Source: UBA1205 sp045598105 (GTDB lineage: Bacteria; Bacteroidota; Bacteroidia; Bacteroidales; WCHB1-69). From it: DNA of 64,000 nucleotides. Of this stretch, positions 6,605-16,601 are shown piece after piece (the first letter of the stretch is position 1; each line of letters starts with the position of its first letter). The position numbers were made by a program, and so were the translations under genes. The DNA lies in assembly GCA_045598105.1 (NCBI GenBank), contig JAZLLK010000037.1:1-64000 (forward strand), given 5' to 3'. The notes under the pieces were generated by a model that saw nothing but the letters and a program-made list of their open reading frames with translations, did not search any database and was not told the origin of the DNA.

Positions 6605-7570
6605 ATGAACGATTATAGTCTGCTTATAGAAGATACGTTAAAACAGCAGTTGTGGAACATGGTTCCTCATCATTTGTATGAGCCCATAGGGTATATATTG
6701 GGTCAGGGGGGCAAGCGAATACGTCCTCATTTGTGCCTTATGGCTGCTGATATGTGTGGCGGCAGTGCCGCCAATGCCATAGCACCTGCTTTGGCATTTG
6801 AAAAGTTGCATAATTTTACCCTTATTCATGATGACATTATGGACAAGGCCGACATTCGTCGAGGCCTGCCCACGGTATATAAAAAATGGAATACCAATAT
6901 AGCCATACTTTCAGGTGATGCCTTATTTGCCAAGGCTATAGAGCAAATGATGGAATACAAGGGGCCTAATAAGGAAGCCCTGTTGCAGCTATTGCTCACC
7001 ACTACGGTAGAAATATGTGAAGGGCAGCAGTACGACCTGGATTTTGAAACCATGCAGGAGGTAAGCATACCTGCTTACATTGAAATGATACGTTTGAAAA
7101 CAGCTGTAATGTTGGCCGCCTGCCTTAAAGCCGGTGCCTTAACAGCCAATGCCGCCGCCGCCACTTGTGATATATTATATAATTATGGAATACAAATAGG
7201 TCTGGCTTTTCAAATACAGGACGACTACCTGGATGTATATGCCGATGTAGCCAAATTTGGCAAAAAGGTAGGGGGCGACATAGCCGATAATAAAAAGACC
7301 TACATGTCGCTCAGCGCTTTTCAAATGGCACAGGGTGATGATAAGTGTACCTTGGAACACTATTTTTCCATTTCCGACTGTGACCGACAGGAAAAGTATG
7401 AAGCCGTGAAGTACATATATGATAAATATCAGGTGGGCAATAAGGCCATAGAGCTGGTACAGCATTATTATAATGTAGCCATGGATATGCTTAGGCAGTT
7501 GCCTGTTGACAATGATAAAAAGCAGCAGTTAGAGCAGTTTTCCGCTGCATTGATGGGTAGAGATTATTAG
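6605..7570 (+). CDS. Trans-polyprenyl diphosphate synthase
   Basis: 321 residues. It elongates an allylic diphosphate with isopentenyl diphosphate to make farnesyl-, octaprenyl- or similar diphosphates for quinones or undecaprenyl carriers. The first aspartate-rich motif is DDIMD at residues 76-80 followed by RRG; the second is DDYLD at 206-210. GGKRIRP at 35-41 binds IPP. Chain length cannot be read safely. It precedes PBP2 and RodA by 20 nt, so it may be read with them; a carrier-lipid role would match that company but is inference. Confidence 0.9.
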   Translation: MNDYSLLIEDTLKQQLWNMVPHHLYEPIGYILGQGGKRIRPHLCLMAADMCGGSAANAIAPALAFEKLHNFTLIHDDIMDKADIRRGLPTVYKKWNTNIAILSGDALFAKAIEQMMEYKGPNKEALLQLLLTTTVEICEGQQYDLDFETMQEVSIPAYIEMIRLKTAVMLAACLKAGALTANAAAATCDILYNYGIQIGLAFQIQDDYLDVYADVAKFGKKVGGDIADNKKTYMSLSAFQMAQGDDKCTLEHYFSISDCDRQEKYEAVKYIYDKYQVGNKAIELVQHYYNVAMDMLRQLPVDNDKKQQLEQFSAALMGRDY

Positions 7571-7590
7571 TATATATAGGGCAAAATAGT

Positions 7591-9426
7591 ATGGCTGTAG
7601 ACCGAAAATTGTACAAGCATCGTATGAAATGGGTGTTGGGGATATTCCTTGCCGTTTCAGTGTTGTACATTATCAAATTGTTCTCTCTGCAAATAGTGGA
7701 TGACTCATGGAAGGACAAGGCCAATATTAATGCTTTAGATACTATACGTACACAGCCTCCCCGGGGGGTAATATATGACCGCTACGGAGAAAAGCTGGTA
7801 GATAATGAAAAATCATACGAGTTACATGTGTTGCCCATAAAGGTAACAGCTTTTGACACCATGGAATTGTGTAGTATTCTACATATAGATACTGCCGATT
7901 TCAATAAGCGTATGGATAAGGCCATACGTCGCGGTCGCAGGTGTGAGTCGGTGTTTATGAGCAGGCTGTCGCCTGAAATGGATGCTTATTTGCGTGAAAG
8001 ATCGCACAAGTTCAAGGGGTTTTATCTTTCTCCTCCCATAGCCATACGAAAATATCACACGGTGGCGGCAGCCCACATACTGGGATATGTAACGGAGGTG
8101 AACATGGAGGATATAGAAAAGGATAGTTATTATGTGCAGCGTGACAATATAGGCCGCAGTGGAATAGAACGTTCGTATGAAAAGGAGTTACGGGGAATAA
8201 AAGGGCTGAATATAGCCTTAAGGGATCCTTCGGGAAACATACAGGGCTCGTACATGGAAGGCAAATATGATGAAAATGCTGTTCCCGGTCAAAGTTTGTG
8301 GTGTTCCATAGACAAGGAGTTGCAGGAATATGGTGAAAAACTTATGGAAGGCAAGCGGGGCAGCATAGTAGCCATAGAGCCTTCTACGGGGGAAATATTG
8401 GCTATGGTAACCAGTCCGTCGTACGATCCGTCGTTGCTGGTGGGCAGTGAAAAAGGGAATAATTATATGGCTTTGCTGTATGATTCGGTGAATAAGCCAT
8501 TGTTTAACCGAGCCTTAATGGCTCAATATCCGCCGGGTTCCACCTTTAAGCTGGTGAATGCTTTGGTATTTCAGCAGGCAGGAGCAGTAGATGAGCACAC
8601 ACGGTATGCCTGTAATCATGGTTTTGCCTATGGCAACAGAAAATTGGGGTGTCACGGTCATGCCAGTCCGCTCGACATAGCCGGCAGTGTGCAAAATTCA
8701 TGCAATGCATGGTATTGTAGAGGGCTTATAGCCATGCTGGAGGACCGCAAGCGATATGCCAATACCGGTGAAGCCTATTCCGTATGGCGTAGCATGGTGA
8801 GTAAACTGGGTTTTGGTGATAAATTTGGCAGTGATTTGCCGTATGAGCTTACAGGATTTATACCTACTAAAGAGTATTATGACAAGCATTACGGCGAAGG
8901 TCGTTGGAAGGCCACTACTATTATATCCATATCCATAGGGCAGGGTGAAATATGTGCTACGCCTATGCAGTTGGCCAATTTGGCTGCCCTCATAGCCAAC
9001 AGAGGCTATTTTTATACGCCACATATAGTAAAAGCCATAGGGGATAAGGACTCTTTGAATACGCAATTCACCATCCGTCATAATGTGGGCATAGAGCGTA
9101 AGTATTTTGCACCCGTAGTGCTGGGTATGGAAAGAGCCGTATCGGCAGGTACTGCCCGCAGGGCTTCGGTGCCGGGCATAAAGGTGTGTGCCAAAACCGG
9201 TACCGCACAAAATCCTCCCTATCAGGATCACTCACTGCTGGTGTGCTTTGCTCCTGCCGAAAATCCTAAAATAGCTCTATCGGTAATAGTGGAAAATGGC
9301 GGTTTTGGTGCCACTTGGGCTGCCCCTATAGCCAGCCTTATGCTGGAAAAATATTTAAAACGAACTATAGAACGTCCTGATTATGAGGCATCCATAATGG
9401 GCAAACATATACATTACGTAAAATGA
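7591..9426 (+). CDS. mrdA: Penicillin-binding protein 2 (elongasome transpeptidase)
   Basis: 611 residues. It cross-links peptidoglycan during lateral wall growth. One N-terminal membrane helix (about 14-34) is followed by the PBP dimerisation domain (RTQPPRGVIYDRYGEKLVDN). The transpeptidase domain has all three catalytic motifs: Ser317-x-x-Lys320 (PPGSTFKL), Ser370-Cys-Asn372 and Lys535-Thr-Gly537. The stop overlaps the start of rodA by 4 nt, which indicates translational coupling of the cognate PBP2-RodA pair. MreB, MreC and MreD are not in the window. Confidence 0.96.
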   Translation: MAVDRKLYKHRMKWVLGIFLAVSVLYIIKLFSLQIVDDSWKDKANINALDTIRTQPPRGVIYDRYGEKLVDNEKSYELHVLPIKVTAFDTMELCSILHIDTADFNKRMDKAIRRGRRCESVFMSRLSPEMDAYLRERSHKFKGFYLSPPIAIRKYHTVAAAHILGYVTEVNMEDIEKDSYYVQRDNIGRSGIERSYEKELRGIKGLNIALRDPSGNIQGSYMEGKYDENAVPGQSLWCSIDKELQEYGEKLMEGKRGSIVAIEPSTGEILAMVTSPSYDPSLLVGSEKGNNYMALLYDSVNKPLFNRALMAQYPPGSTFKLVNALVFQQAGAVDEHTRYACNHGFAYGNRKLGCHGHASPLDIAGSVQNSCNAWYCRGLIAMLEDRKRYANTGEAYSVWRSMVSKLGFGDKFGSDLPYELTGFIPTKEYYDKHYGEGRWKATTIISISIGQGEICATPMQLANLAALIANRGYFYTPHIVKAIGDKDSLNTQFTIRHNVGIERKYFAPVVLGMERAVSAGTARRASVPGIKVCAKTGTAQNPPYQDHSLLVCFAPAENPKIALSVIVENGGFGATWAAPIASLMLEKYLKRTIERPDYEASIMGKHIHYVK

Positions 9427-10682
9427 AAAACAAGCCGGATGGGTTTTTAATAGTCATATATCTCATTATGATATTGGTAGGGTGGCTTAGCATATTTGCC
9501 ACCTCGTATCATACCGAATTTGTAATGAAAAGTCAGTACGGGTATCAAATGATATGGATATTTGCCGCATTTATGCTGGCGTTATTTGTATATTTGCTTC
9601 CGCAAAATGCCTATAAGAACATTTCCGGTGGGCTATATGTAGTGTTTTGTATATTGCTTGTAGCAGTAATATTTGTAGGTGCCGAGCATAAAGGTGCCAA
9701 ATCGTGGGTAGGCATAGGCAATATAGGTATTCAACCGGCTGAGTTTGCTAAATATGCTACCTGTTTGCTGGTAAGTAAATATGTGTCTGACAATAACTGC
9801 GACCTGTGTAAATGGTCATACCTGTGGAAAGTGGGGCTCATAATAGGCATACCCATGGTAATAATATTGCTGCAGAACGATACGGGCTCGGCACTGCCAT
9901 ACGTGTTTTTGATATTTGCCTTGTTTCGTGAAGGCCTTTCTCATTGGTTTCTCATTATAGGGCTCACGGCCATAGTGCTGTTTTGCCTGCTTATGTACAT
10001 ACCGCAGTGGGTAATGCTGTCAGTGGTGATAGCATTAATGATAATATTACTGGTACGCAATAGAAAACGCAAAAGAACCTATGCAGGTATCATACTCGTA
10101 TTTGCTATTATAAGTGCCTATATATTGTCGGTGGACGTGCTGTATAATAAGGTGCTGCAGCCGCACCAAAAGCAGAGAATAGAGCTCCTTTTTGGTAAAA
10201 TAGACGACCCCCGCGGCATAGGTTATAATGTAAATCAGGCCAAAATAGCCATAGGATCAGGTGGATTCATGGGCAAAGGCTTCTGTTCCGGTACCCAAAC
10301 CCAACTCAAATATGTACCGGAGCAAACTACTGACTTTATATTCTGTACCATAGGGGAAGAAAAGGGATTTGTGGGTACTTCCTTTGTTATCATATTGTTT
10401 ATGTTGCTTATAGGTAGAATTATATTATTGGCCGAGGCCAATAAAGATACTTTTGTACGGGTGTATGGTTATAGCGTAGCGTGCATATTCTTTGCACACT
10501 TTGCCATTAATATAGGTATGACCATAGGCGTAATGCCCGTAATAGGCATACCTTTGCCGTTTATAAGTTATGGCGGTTCCTCCTTATGGGCTTTTACCAT
10601 TATGCTGTTCACTTTTATTAATATGGAAGCCAAGTCCCATGGTTATGATAGCGATGTAAAAGCTTATGGCAGAAATTATTAA
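9423..10682 (+). CDS. rodA: Rod-shape determining SEDS glycosyltransferase RodA
   Basis: 419 residues with about ten membrane helices. RodA polymerises lipid II into glycan strands together with PBP2. SEDS hallmarks are visible: WVGIGNIGIQPAEFAKYA, LQNDTGSALPY in the large loop, the DPRGIGYNVNQAKIAIGSGGF segment, and the terminal IGIPLPFISYGGSSL. It overlaps mrdA by 4 nt. A composite repeat element fills the convergent gap to lptD. Confidence 0.95.
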   Translation: MKNKPDGFLIVIYLIMILVGWLSIFATSYHTEFVMKSQYGYQMIWIFAAFMLALFVYLLPQNAYKNISGGLYVVFCILLVAVIFVGAEHKGAKSWVGIGNIGIQPAEFAKYATCLLVSKYVSDNNCDLCKWSYLWKVGLIIGIPMVIILLQNDTGSALPYVFLIFALFREGLSHWFLIIGLTAIVLFCLLMYIPQWVMLSVVIALMIILLVRNRKRKRTYAGIILVFAIISAYILSVDVLYNKVLQPHQKQRIELLFGKIDDPRGIGYNVNQAKIAIGSGGFMGKGFCSGTQTQLKYVPEQTTDFIFCTIGEEKGFVGTSFVIILFMLLIGRIILLAEANKDTFVRVYGYSVACIFFAHFAINIGMTIGVMPVIGIPLPFISYGGSSLWAFTIMLFTFINMEAKSHGYDSDVKAYGRNY

Positions 10683-10708
10683 ACTTTTTTTATTTGTCAT
10701 GTTTAATT

Positions 10709-10733
10709 AACATTGCAATGCTGTTGCAATGTT
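10709..10733. repeat. ATTGCAA palindrome, copy 1
   Basis: AACATTGCAA, a five-base loop TGCTG and TTGCAATGTT form a perfect 10-bp stem. It could serve as a weak rodA terminator. The same arms occur at 48720-48744 and a shorter version at 42254-42272. Confidence 0.6.
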
Positions 10734-10749
10734 ATTATGTATTTCTGCC

Positions 10750-11501
10750 GGCATAGCGAATGCGGGAAAAATTATTAAATTAAAGAAAACCCGCCACTTT
10801 CAGTGGCGAGAAAACTACTTTAACACACGTTATGCTTATGATAATGAACATTATACCATACCATTAACGAGAAAAAAAACGGAGCGTATCGCGTTGTTGT
10901 AAACCGTGTTATGTATGTATAAACGATTGTAATTAAATGTGTTATAAATAATTTTTATTAAATAGTGTCAAAAATTATAGTGTTATAAAAATCAACTATT
11001 TTAATGGTAAATTTATGGTTCAATCTATTAATCAAAGGCATATCGTATTCATAGCATTATTCATATCTATTTACTTTCTTTGTCTTCCATACAAAGAAAG
11101 TAACAAAGAATTTTGCGATTAAGCTTTATATCAAGCAAGCCGAAGGTTTGTTTGGTTAAAGCGGAGCAAAATCACCGAAGGTAAAAATCACCGCGGAACC
11201 TCCATGCCTAAAAATGAAGCATTTTTTGCTAAACCGCTGATGTTGCTTTTCTTATGGTAAGCATTCTCTGTATTATATGTATTATTTATATATTAAACAA
11301 GTCCATATCTATTCCCGATGCAGCCGACACCGGTTCTTAACGCAAAAAATACATCATTTTCTATACGGCATTCCGCTTATGTGGTTCGGTAGCCCTCTGT
11401 AAGAGGACTTTAGGTACACGTTATACCATATTTTAATTGTTATATCTACTCAATAATGGAACTCCGCCAATGTTTTTTTTCTTGTGTGTTACCTGTAAAA
11501 C
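10750..11501. repeat. Composite intergenic element, copy 1 (arms reduced)
   Basis: No gene is visible. It begins near AGCGAATGCGGG (10755-10766) and AATTAAAGAAAA, then carries the CGCCACT/AGTGGCG hairpin (10792-10808) followed directly by GAGAAAACTACTTTAAC. About 430 nt of an internal module follow (11038-11468), containing a 13-bp hairpin TTACTTTCTTTGT/ACAAAGAAAGTAA at 11071-11103. It ends with the CTTGTGTGTTACCTGTAAAA block. Compared with the copy at 47556 it lacks most of the GGGACG-containing left and right arms. The internal module is nearly identical to that copy over several hundred bases. Confidence 0.8.
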
Positions 11502-11527
11502 CTAGGTGAAAATATGTTTATAGCATA

Positions 11528-14170
11528 CTAGTCCGTAAGGTTCTTCTTATACGGATATTTTACGTCACGCAGTATGTTGGCTTTGGCACGTATGGTAAAT
11601 TCAAAGCGGCGGTAATAACCTATAGGTATCCAGCTGAACGACATTTCCCAGCAGTGCAGGTCACGCACCACGCCCAATTCGGTGGCGGAGAATTCCTTTT
11701 TGGTGAAGTCGTAGCCGGTGGAGAAGGTGAACGACCACTTGTGGGTGAGGGCCACACGTCCGTTTACATTGATGATATTGCGTAGGGTGTGGTCATATTT
11801 TTGCATGGTATCTACATAATAGTAGCGGTAGTAGTTGTAGTTGTCGTACAGGTTATAGGCTATATTATAGTTGAGAGAGAGGCTCCATTCCCCAAACTTG
11901 CTGGGTGATTCCACCTTTTCTTTTTCTTTGGTACGGTTACGGAAGGTGTTATTGTTAAAGGTGTACCCCAATCCCAGCACCCATGAGGTAGAGGACATGC
12001 GGAATACGCGGTGGTTGGCTTTCCATTCCGTGGTATTGCATCGCACGCCGGAGGAATCTATGGAGTAGGGGTCAAAGTCGAAGGCAAAGGATAGGGTGAT
12101 GGTTCTCAGCAGGGTGGTTCTGCCCGAAAGACTCAGCTTTTTCCAGCGTAGGCTGTCGGCGGCAAAGTCGTAGCCGGTAGAAAGGGTAACATCTTCCAAT
12201 ATGGTTACCTTGCGGTCGGCATCACCGGGATGACGACCCTTGAGTTTCATTTCCAACTTGTTGGAAATTCCAAAGTTAATGCAGGCAGAGGTGCGATAGG
12301 CAGGTACTCCGTACATACCCCCTTCTATGGGAGAATAGCGTATTTCCTTGTGGTTGAGTTCATCGGTATAGGTGCGGTAGTTGGCCTTGTTGAGCCCCGG
12401 CTTATAATTGAATGATACCGATGGGGCCAGTTCATGACGGAAGGCTAACACACGCCCTTTTTTCATAATGTACATGCCATACAGGCGGGTGGATAGGTCG
12501 GTATTATAGGTGAGGTCGTGGGTAGCCCAAAAACCCCAACCTGTGTCATAGTCTATTACCCCATAATGCATGCCGCTTACGGCATCCACACTGTCACGCC
12601 AGGAGCGGTTTACCCCTACAAACTGCCATGCTTCCACATAGTTTAAACTATTGGTCCAGGTGATGTGTTTTAGTATTTTAATGGTACTTTTTATGGGTAT
12701 GGTGTGGCGTATGCCGTATCGCATATTGTTGAGCGTATTCTTCGACAGCAAATTGGTGGTAGAATCATAGGTCATAGCCAAATTATTGGCCATATCCAGA
12801 GTGTATTGCATGGATATGTTTTCGTACCAACGCAGTTTTCCCACTACCTTGCGGCGGCGGAAAGGATAGAACTGACTGATACCAAAATTGATATAAGGTA
12901 ATTTAAGGTTGAAATATTTTCGGGCCAGGTTTTGCGTGAGCTCCGCATTAATACCTAAGCTGTATCGTGATTTCCAGCTGGTGCTAAAACTTATGGATGA
13001 ATTGGTGGAAGAGGCGGTGGCCTCTTTTATATTGTCGGTAACGGTGTTACGGTTGTAGCCGTCGTTCATGAACGATACCGACGCCGAAAACCTATTGGTA
13101 GGGTGTGCTTTGGCACTCTGCTGGTGCCGCCAGTATATTTTGAAGTTATTGGTAGCCGAAAATTCGGGCGTGCGGGCCTCCCCCTGACGCATGCGGGAAT
13201 ATTGCAGGGAAACACTGCCTTCAAACTTATACCTTTTGGCATAATTAGAGGCCAAAGTGGCTCCAAAACTGCCTCGGGTGTATATATCGCCCGTAAGGGC
13301 AAAATCCACCATATCTTTAATGGCAAAATAATAACCTATGCCCTTGAAATAAAAGCCATGGGTGGGGTCCTCACCAAAAGTGGGCATGAGTAAACCGTTC
13401 TTGTGCTTTTGATTATTCATGGGAAAATATCCAAAGGGTAAACCTATGGGCAACGGCACTCCGGCCACCTTAATACCTAACGGCCCCGACACCATTTTAT
13501 CGTTCGGCATCACTTTGGCCTTGCCAAAAAATGCCTCATAATGTGGGTGGGGCAGGTTACAGGTGGTGTATTTGCCATGGCTTATGTAGCTGTTGTTCTC
13601 GGCATCTTTCTTCACCAGTTCACCATGGAGATAACTTTCGTCCTGCTGCGTAATCACATGCTTAATAAGTCCTTTTTTAGTGTCAAAATTATAGTGCAAC
13701 TCCTCCGAATTGAACGATAAATCCCCCTGCTTGAATACAGGCGTGTTTATCAGCCTGCCACTGCTGTCGGTAATGCCTTCGGCCTTGAGCTCATTGTGCT
13801 TAAAATCCAGCTCCACCAGGTGCGATTGCAGGTTTACATCCTCGTAGGTGATGTTGCTTTGATTGTATAAATATGCCTTATTGTTCTGAATATCAAATGT
13901 GAGTGAGTCCTCAGCGTAGTAATCTACTATGGAAGTAATGGCATTGGGCGATAGCTTCATGGCGGTGGCAGCCGTACTATCGGTATGCAGACTGTCTGCA
14001 ATAGAGGTGCCCACCAATGTATCCTGTTTTACATCATTTGTTTGCACATTTTGCGACTTACATACCGACAAACTGCACCCCCATAAAAGGAGTACAAAAA
14101 CTATCCGTGTGTATATAACTTTGTGTTTCAATGCTTTATAAAAAATAAATTTCTTTTTATTGGTACGCAA
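11528..14170 (-). CDS. lptD: LPS-assembly outer-membrane protein LptD-like
   Basis: 880 residues. LptD inserts lipopolysaccharide into the outer leaflet. A hydrophobic N-terminal segment (residues about 18-40) looks like a signal sequence. Residues about 60-240 form the OstA-like beta-taco (repeated short strands with YNFDTKKGLIKHVITQ). The GPLGIKVAGVPLPIGLPFGYFPMN segment characteristic of the Bacteroidota LptD family begins the barrel, which fills the rest as alternating aromatic strands. It is divergent from the amidase gene, with both promoters in the 116-nt gap. Its 3' end faces rodA across a repeat element. The symbol is by family resemblance. Confidence 0.85.
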   Translation of the reverse strand: MRTNKKKFIFYKALKHKVIYTRIVFVLLLWGCSLSVCKSQNVQTNDVKQDTLVGTSIADSLHTDSTAATAMKLSPNAITSIVDYYAEDSLTFDIQNNKAYLYNQSNITYEDVNLQSHLVELDFKHNELKAEGITDSSGRLINTPVFKQGDLSFNSEELHYNFDTKKGLIKHVITQQDESYLHGELVKKDAENNSYISHGKYTTCNLPHPHYEAFFGKAKVMPNDKMVSGPLGIKVAGVPLPIGLPFGYFPMNNQKHKNGLLMPTFGEDPTHGFYFKGIGYYFAIKDMVDFALTGDIYTRGSFGATLASNYAKRYKFEGSVSLQYSRMRQGEARTPEFSATNNFKIYWRHQQSAKAHPTNRFSASVSFMNDGYNRNTVTDNIKEATASSTNSSISFSTSWKSRYSLGINAELTQNLARKYFNLKLPYINFGISQFYPFRRRKVVGKLRWYENISMQYTLDMANNLAMTYDSTTNLLSKNTLNNMRYGIRHTIPIKSTIKILKHITWTNSLNYVEAWQFVGVNRSWRDSVDAVSGMHYGVIDYDTGWGFWATHDLTYNTDLSTRLYGMYIMKKGRVLAFRHELAPSVSFNYKPGLNKANYRTYTDELNHKEIRYSPIEGGMYGVPAYRTSACINFGISNKLEMKLKGRHPGDADRKVTILEDVTLSTGYDFAADSLRWKKLSLSGRTTLLRTITLSFAFDFDPYSIDSSGVRCNTTEWKANHRVFRMSSTSWVLGLGYTFNNNTFRNRTKEKEKVESPSKFGEWSLSLNYNIAYNLYDNYNYYRYYYVDTMQKYDHTLRNIINVNGRVALTHKWSFTFSTGYDFTKKEFSATELGVVRDLHCWEMSFSWIPIGYYRRFEFTIRAKANILRDVKYPYKKNLTD

Positions 14171-14178
14171 ATTTTATG

Positions 14179-14186
14179 TATCTTTG
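14179..14186 (+). promoter_or_regulatory. -7 promoter element upstream of the amidase-mlaD pair
   Basis: TATCTTTG followed by C lies 100 nt before ATG 14287. It sits 9 nt from the lptD start codon on the other strand, so the divergent promoters overlap. Confidence 0.55.
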
Positions 14187-14204
14187 CATTGCCTATAAAA
14201 GTGG

Positions 14205-14212
14205 CAAATTTA
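14205..14212 (-). promoter_or_regulatory. -7 promoter element upstream of lptD
   Basis: On the minus strand TAAATTTG matches TAnnTTTG, 34 nt before the lptD ATG at 14170. Confidence 0.45.
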
Positions 14213-14286
14213 CAAAAAAAAGTGCATATAAAGTCATTTTTTAAGGTAAGAAATAAGTAAGAACATACATATAATATATACAAGTT

Positions 14287-15474
14287 ATGCGTAAGTTGGG
14301 TTTATGCTTGGCAGTATTGGTATTTTTCATGGCGGTAGCCATGGGGGGTAAGCCTGTAAAAGTGGTGGTATTAGATGCCGGTCACGGCGGTAATGATCCG
14401 GGAGCCATAGGTATTAGCGGGGTGAATGAAAAAGATATTAACCTTAAGCTGGTGCTCATGGTAGGTAAAATGCTGGAAGTGAACTATCCTGATATTAAAG
14501 TGATATACACCCGTAAAACCGATGTGTTCATTCCCCTGAACCGCCGGGCGCAAATAGCCAATGAGCAGCATGCCGATTTTTTTATGTCTATACACTGTAA
14601 TTCGGCCCCAAGTGCTTCCAGCTATGGTACCGAAACTTTTGTAATGGGTATGGATAAAAGTGCTGCCAATTTGGCCGTGGCCCAAAAAGAAAATGCCTCC
14701 ATACTGCTGGAGTCGAATACCAAGGAGAATTATGGTGATTTTGACCCTACCTCGCCTGAAGCATATATTATATTCTCGTTGTACCAGAATGTGTATTTAG
14801 ACCAAAGCCTCACCGTGGCCTCGGCTATACAGTCCCAGTTTAAGAATGTGCTTCACCGGCATGACCGCGGTGTAAAGCAGGCACCGCTTTTGGTGTTGTG
14901 GCGTACCGCCATGCCCTCTATATTGGTAGAAGCCGGTTTCCTTAGCAATAAGGAGGAAGAAGCCTATCTTAATTCTGCCAAAGGGCAGGAAGAGTTGGCC
15001 CAAAGCATGTATAACGGCATAGAAAAAATGATAAAAGAAAATACGCCCGAACCCGTAGCTCCCGTTGCTGAAACTAAAACACCGGCAAGCACTGCATCAC
15101 CCGCTACCGCTAAAGATGATAAGCCTGCTACCGCCAAGCCGGCTACGCCGGCCAAAAACAATGGCGTGCCGGAAAATACACCTTATAAAATGGTGATAGA
15201 CAGTGCTAAAGCTGTTACGTACAAAATACAATACATGACCATGAATCGGGTAGTGGATAAAAGCATTACAGGTAAAATACCTGATACCGAAATAGTACAG
15301 ACGGGCGCTTTCACCTATAAGTATTATTCCGGTAAGCTATATACCTATAAAGCCGCCTATGAGCGACTGGAATACATACGCACCCACGGCTATGCCGATG
15401 CTTTTATAGTAGCATTTGATGCCAAAGGCAACAAAATAAGTCTTACGGATGCTCAAAAACTGGAAAATAAGTAA
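14287..15474 (+). CDS. N-acetylmuramoyl-L-alanine amidase (Amidase_3)
   Basis: 395 residues. It cleaves the amide bond between muramic acid and the peptide stem, typically at division. After a signal peptide (about 1-20) the catalytic domain shows the zinc ligands and catalytic Glu: His33 (LDAGHGG), Glu48 (GVNEKD), His103 (SIHCN) and Glu215 (LVEAGFLSN). A Pro/Ala/Thr/Lys-rich linker (about 245-290) leads to a C-terminal segment of about 95 residues ending in YADAFIVAFDAKGNKI, which resembles a SPOR-like peptidoglycan-binding fold. It is followed after 3 nt by mlaD. Confidence 0.93.
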   Translation: MRKLGLCLAVLVFFMAVAMGGKPVKVVVLDAGHGGNDPGAIGISGVNEKDINLKLVLMVGKMLEVNYPDIKVIYTRKTDVFIPLNRRAQIANEQHADFFMSIHCNSAPSASSYGTETFVMGMDKSAANLAVAQKENASILLESNTKENYGDFDPTSPEAYIIFSLYQNVYLDQSLTVASAIQSQFKNVLHRHDRGVKQAPLLVLWRTAMPSILVEAGFLSNKEEEAYLNSAKGQEELAQSMYNGIEKMIKENTPEPVAPVAETKTPASTASPATAKDDKPATAKPATPAKNNGVPENTPYKMVIDSAKAVTYKIQYMTMNRVVDKSITGKIPDTEIVQTGAFTYKYYSGKLYTYKAAYERLEYIRTHGYADAFIVAFDAKGNKISLTDAQKLENK

Positions 15475-15477
15475 AAA

Positions 15478-16410
15478 ATGAAAATATTTAAAACAGTAGA
15501 AGTTAAAATAGCCGTATTTATCATAGTCGGCCTGTTCTTATTGGTATGGGGTATCAATTTCTTGCAGGGTGTGGATATATTTAAAAAACAATATGCTTAT
15601 CATGTGGAATTTGAACGTACTGACGGACTGTTGCCCTCACATACCGTAGTGATAAACGGTATGATAGTGGGTATAGTGGATAAAATACAGCTTATGCCGG
15701 AAAAAGGTAATAAAGTGCTTGTTACCATTAAGGTAGATAAAAACGTGGAAATTCCTGTCAATACCAAAGTGAGCATATATTCCCCCAGTCCCCTTAGCTC
15801 CCCACAGGTGAGCCTGGCATTTGGCGATGCCACCACCTGTTTCCATGATGGTGATACCATTATGGGTATTACCTCGGCTGGTATGCTCGACGGGGTAGGT
15901 GAGCTGGTGCAAAATCTGCAATCGGTAGTGGTATCACTTGACACCATAGCCGCCTCATTAAAAACCACCATACAAACCGGTACCATTGACAGTACCCTGG
16001 CCAATATAGAATCGGTATCAAATACCATAGATGCCATACTGGCTAATAACTCCGGTAAAATTGACGGCATAGTTAACGACCTGCACGGCTTTACCGGCAC
16101 CATACACCAAAATGATGAAAAAATTAACCACATGATAGCCAATATAGACCGTATTACCAATGAGCTTGCCGGCGATAAAGTAAATGAAGGTATAGCCGAT
16201 GCCGCCGCCGCAATTAATAAGCTGGATACCATGCTCAATAATATTAATAACGGGCAGGGTACCATGGGGCAGCTTATGGTGAATGACAGCCTGTACCATA
16301 ACCTTAAAAATTCACTCATCAGCTTGGATTTGTTGCTTTCAGACTTGAAAGCCAACCCGAAAAAATATATCAACGTAACCGTTTTCGGTAAAAAAGAGAA
16401 AAAACAATAA
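15478..16410 (+). CDS. mlaD: MlaD/Mce-family lipid transport protein
   Basis: 310 residues. MlaD-type proteins form periplasmic rings that move phospholipids between membranes. One N-terminal membrane helix (about 10-28) is followed by the Mce/MlaD beta domain (residues about 35-115, FERTDGLLPSHTVVINGMIVGIV and VSIYSPSPLSSPQVSL). A long helical C-terminal region follows (NLQSVVVSLDTIAASLKTTI onward). The MlaE permease and MlaF ATPase are not adjacent. It is the second gene of an operon with the amidase and is closed by a strong terminator. Confidence 0.9.
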   Translation: MKIFKTVEVKIAVFIIVGLFLLVWGINFLQGVDIFKKQYAYHVEFERTDGLLPSHTVVINGMIVGIVDKIQLMPEKGNKVLVTIKVDKNVEIPVNTKVSIYSPSPLSSPQVSLAFGDATTCFHDGDTIMGITSAGMLDGVGELVQNLQSVVVSLDTIAASLKTTIQTGTIDSTLANIESVSNTIDAILANNSGKIDGIVNDLHGFTGTIHQNDEKINHMIANIDRITNELAGDKVNEGIADAAAAINKLDTMLNNINNGQGTMGQLMVNDSLYHNLKNSLISLDLLLSDLKANPKKYINVTVFGKKEKKQ

Positions 16411-16434
16411 TACAAAAAACAATACAAAATGTAT

Positions 16435-16461
16435 ATAAAGCCGCTTTTTAGCGGCTTTATG
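16435..16461 (+). terminator. Terminator after mlaD
   Basis: ATAAAGCCGCT pairs with AGCGGCTTTAT around TTTTT-type loop bases, a stem of about 11 bp. It closes the amidase-mlaD operon. Confidence 0.75.
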
Positions 16462-16601
16462 TGTTTATAATGGTGTATATTAACTTTTTATCATGCTTTT
16501 GGGGGGGCAACAATGCCAACCTATTAATCAACGCTTTCCGCTATGGTAGCGGACGTAACAAGCAACGCGGTCATGCTGAACTCGATTCAGCATCCCGGAA
16601 C

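Noticed and set aside
10750..11501. Small open frames inside the composite elements
   Set aside because: They differ in frame and length between copies, cross the hairpins and have no start signals or conserved protein sequence.
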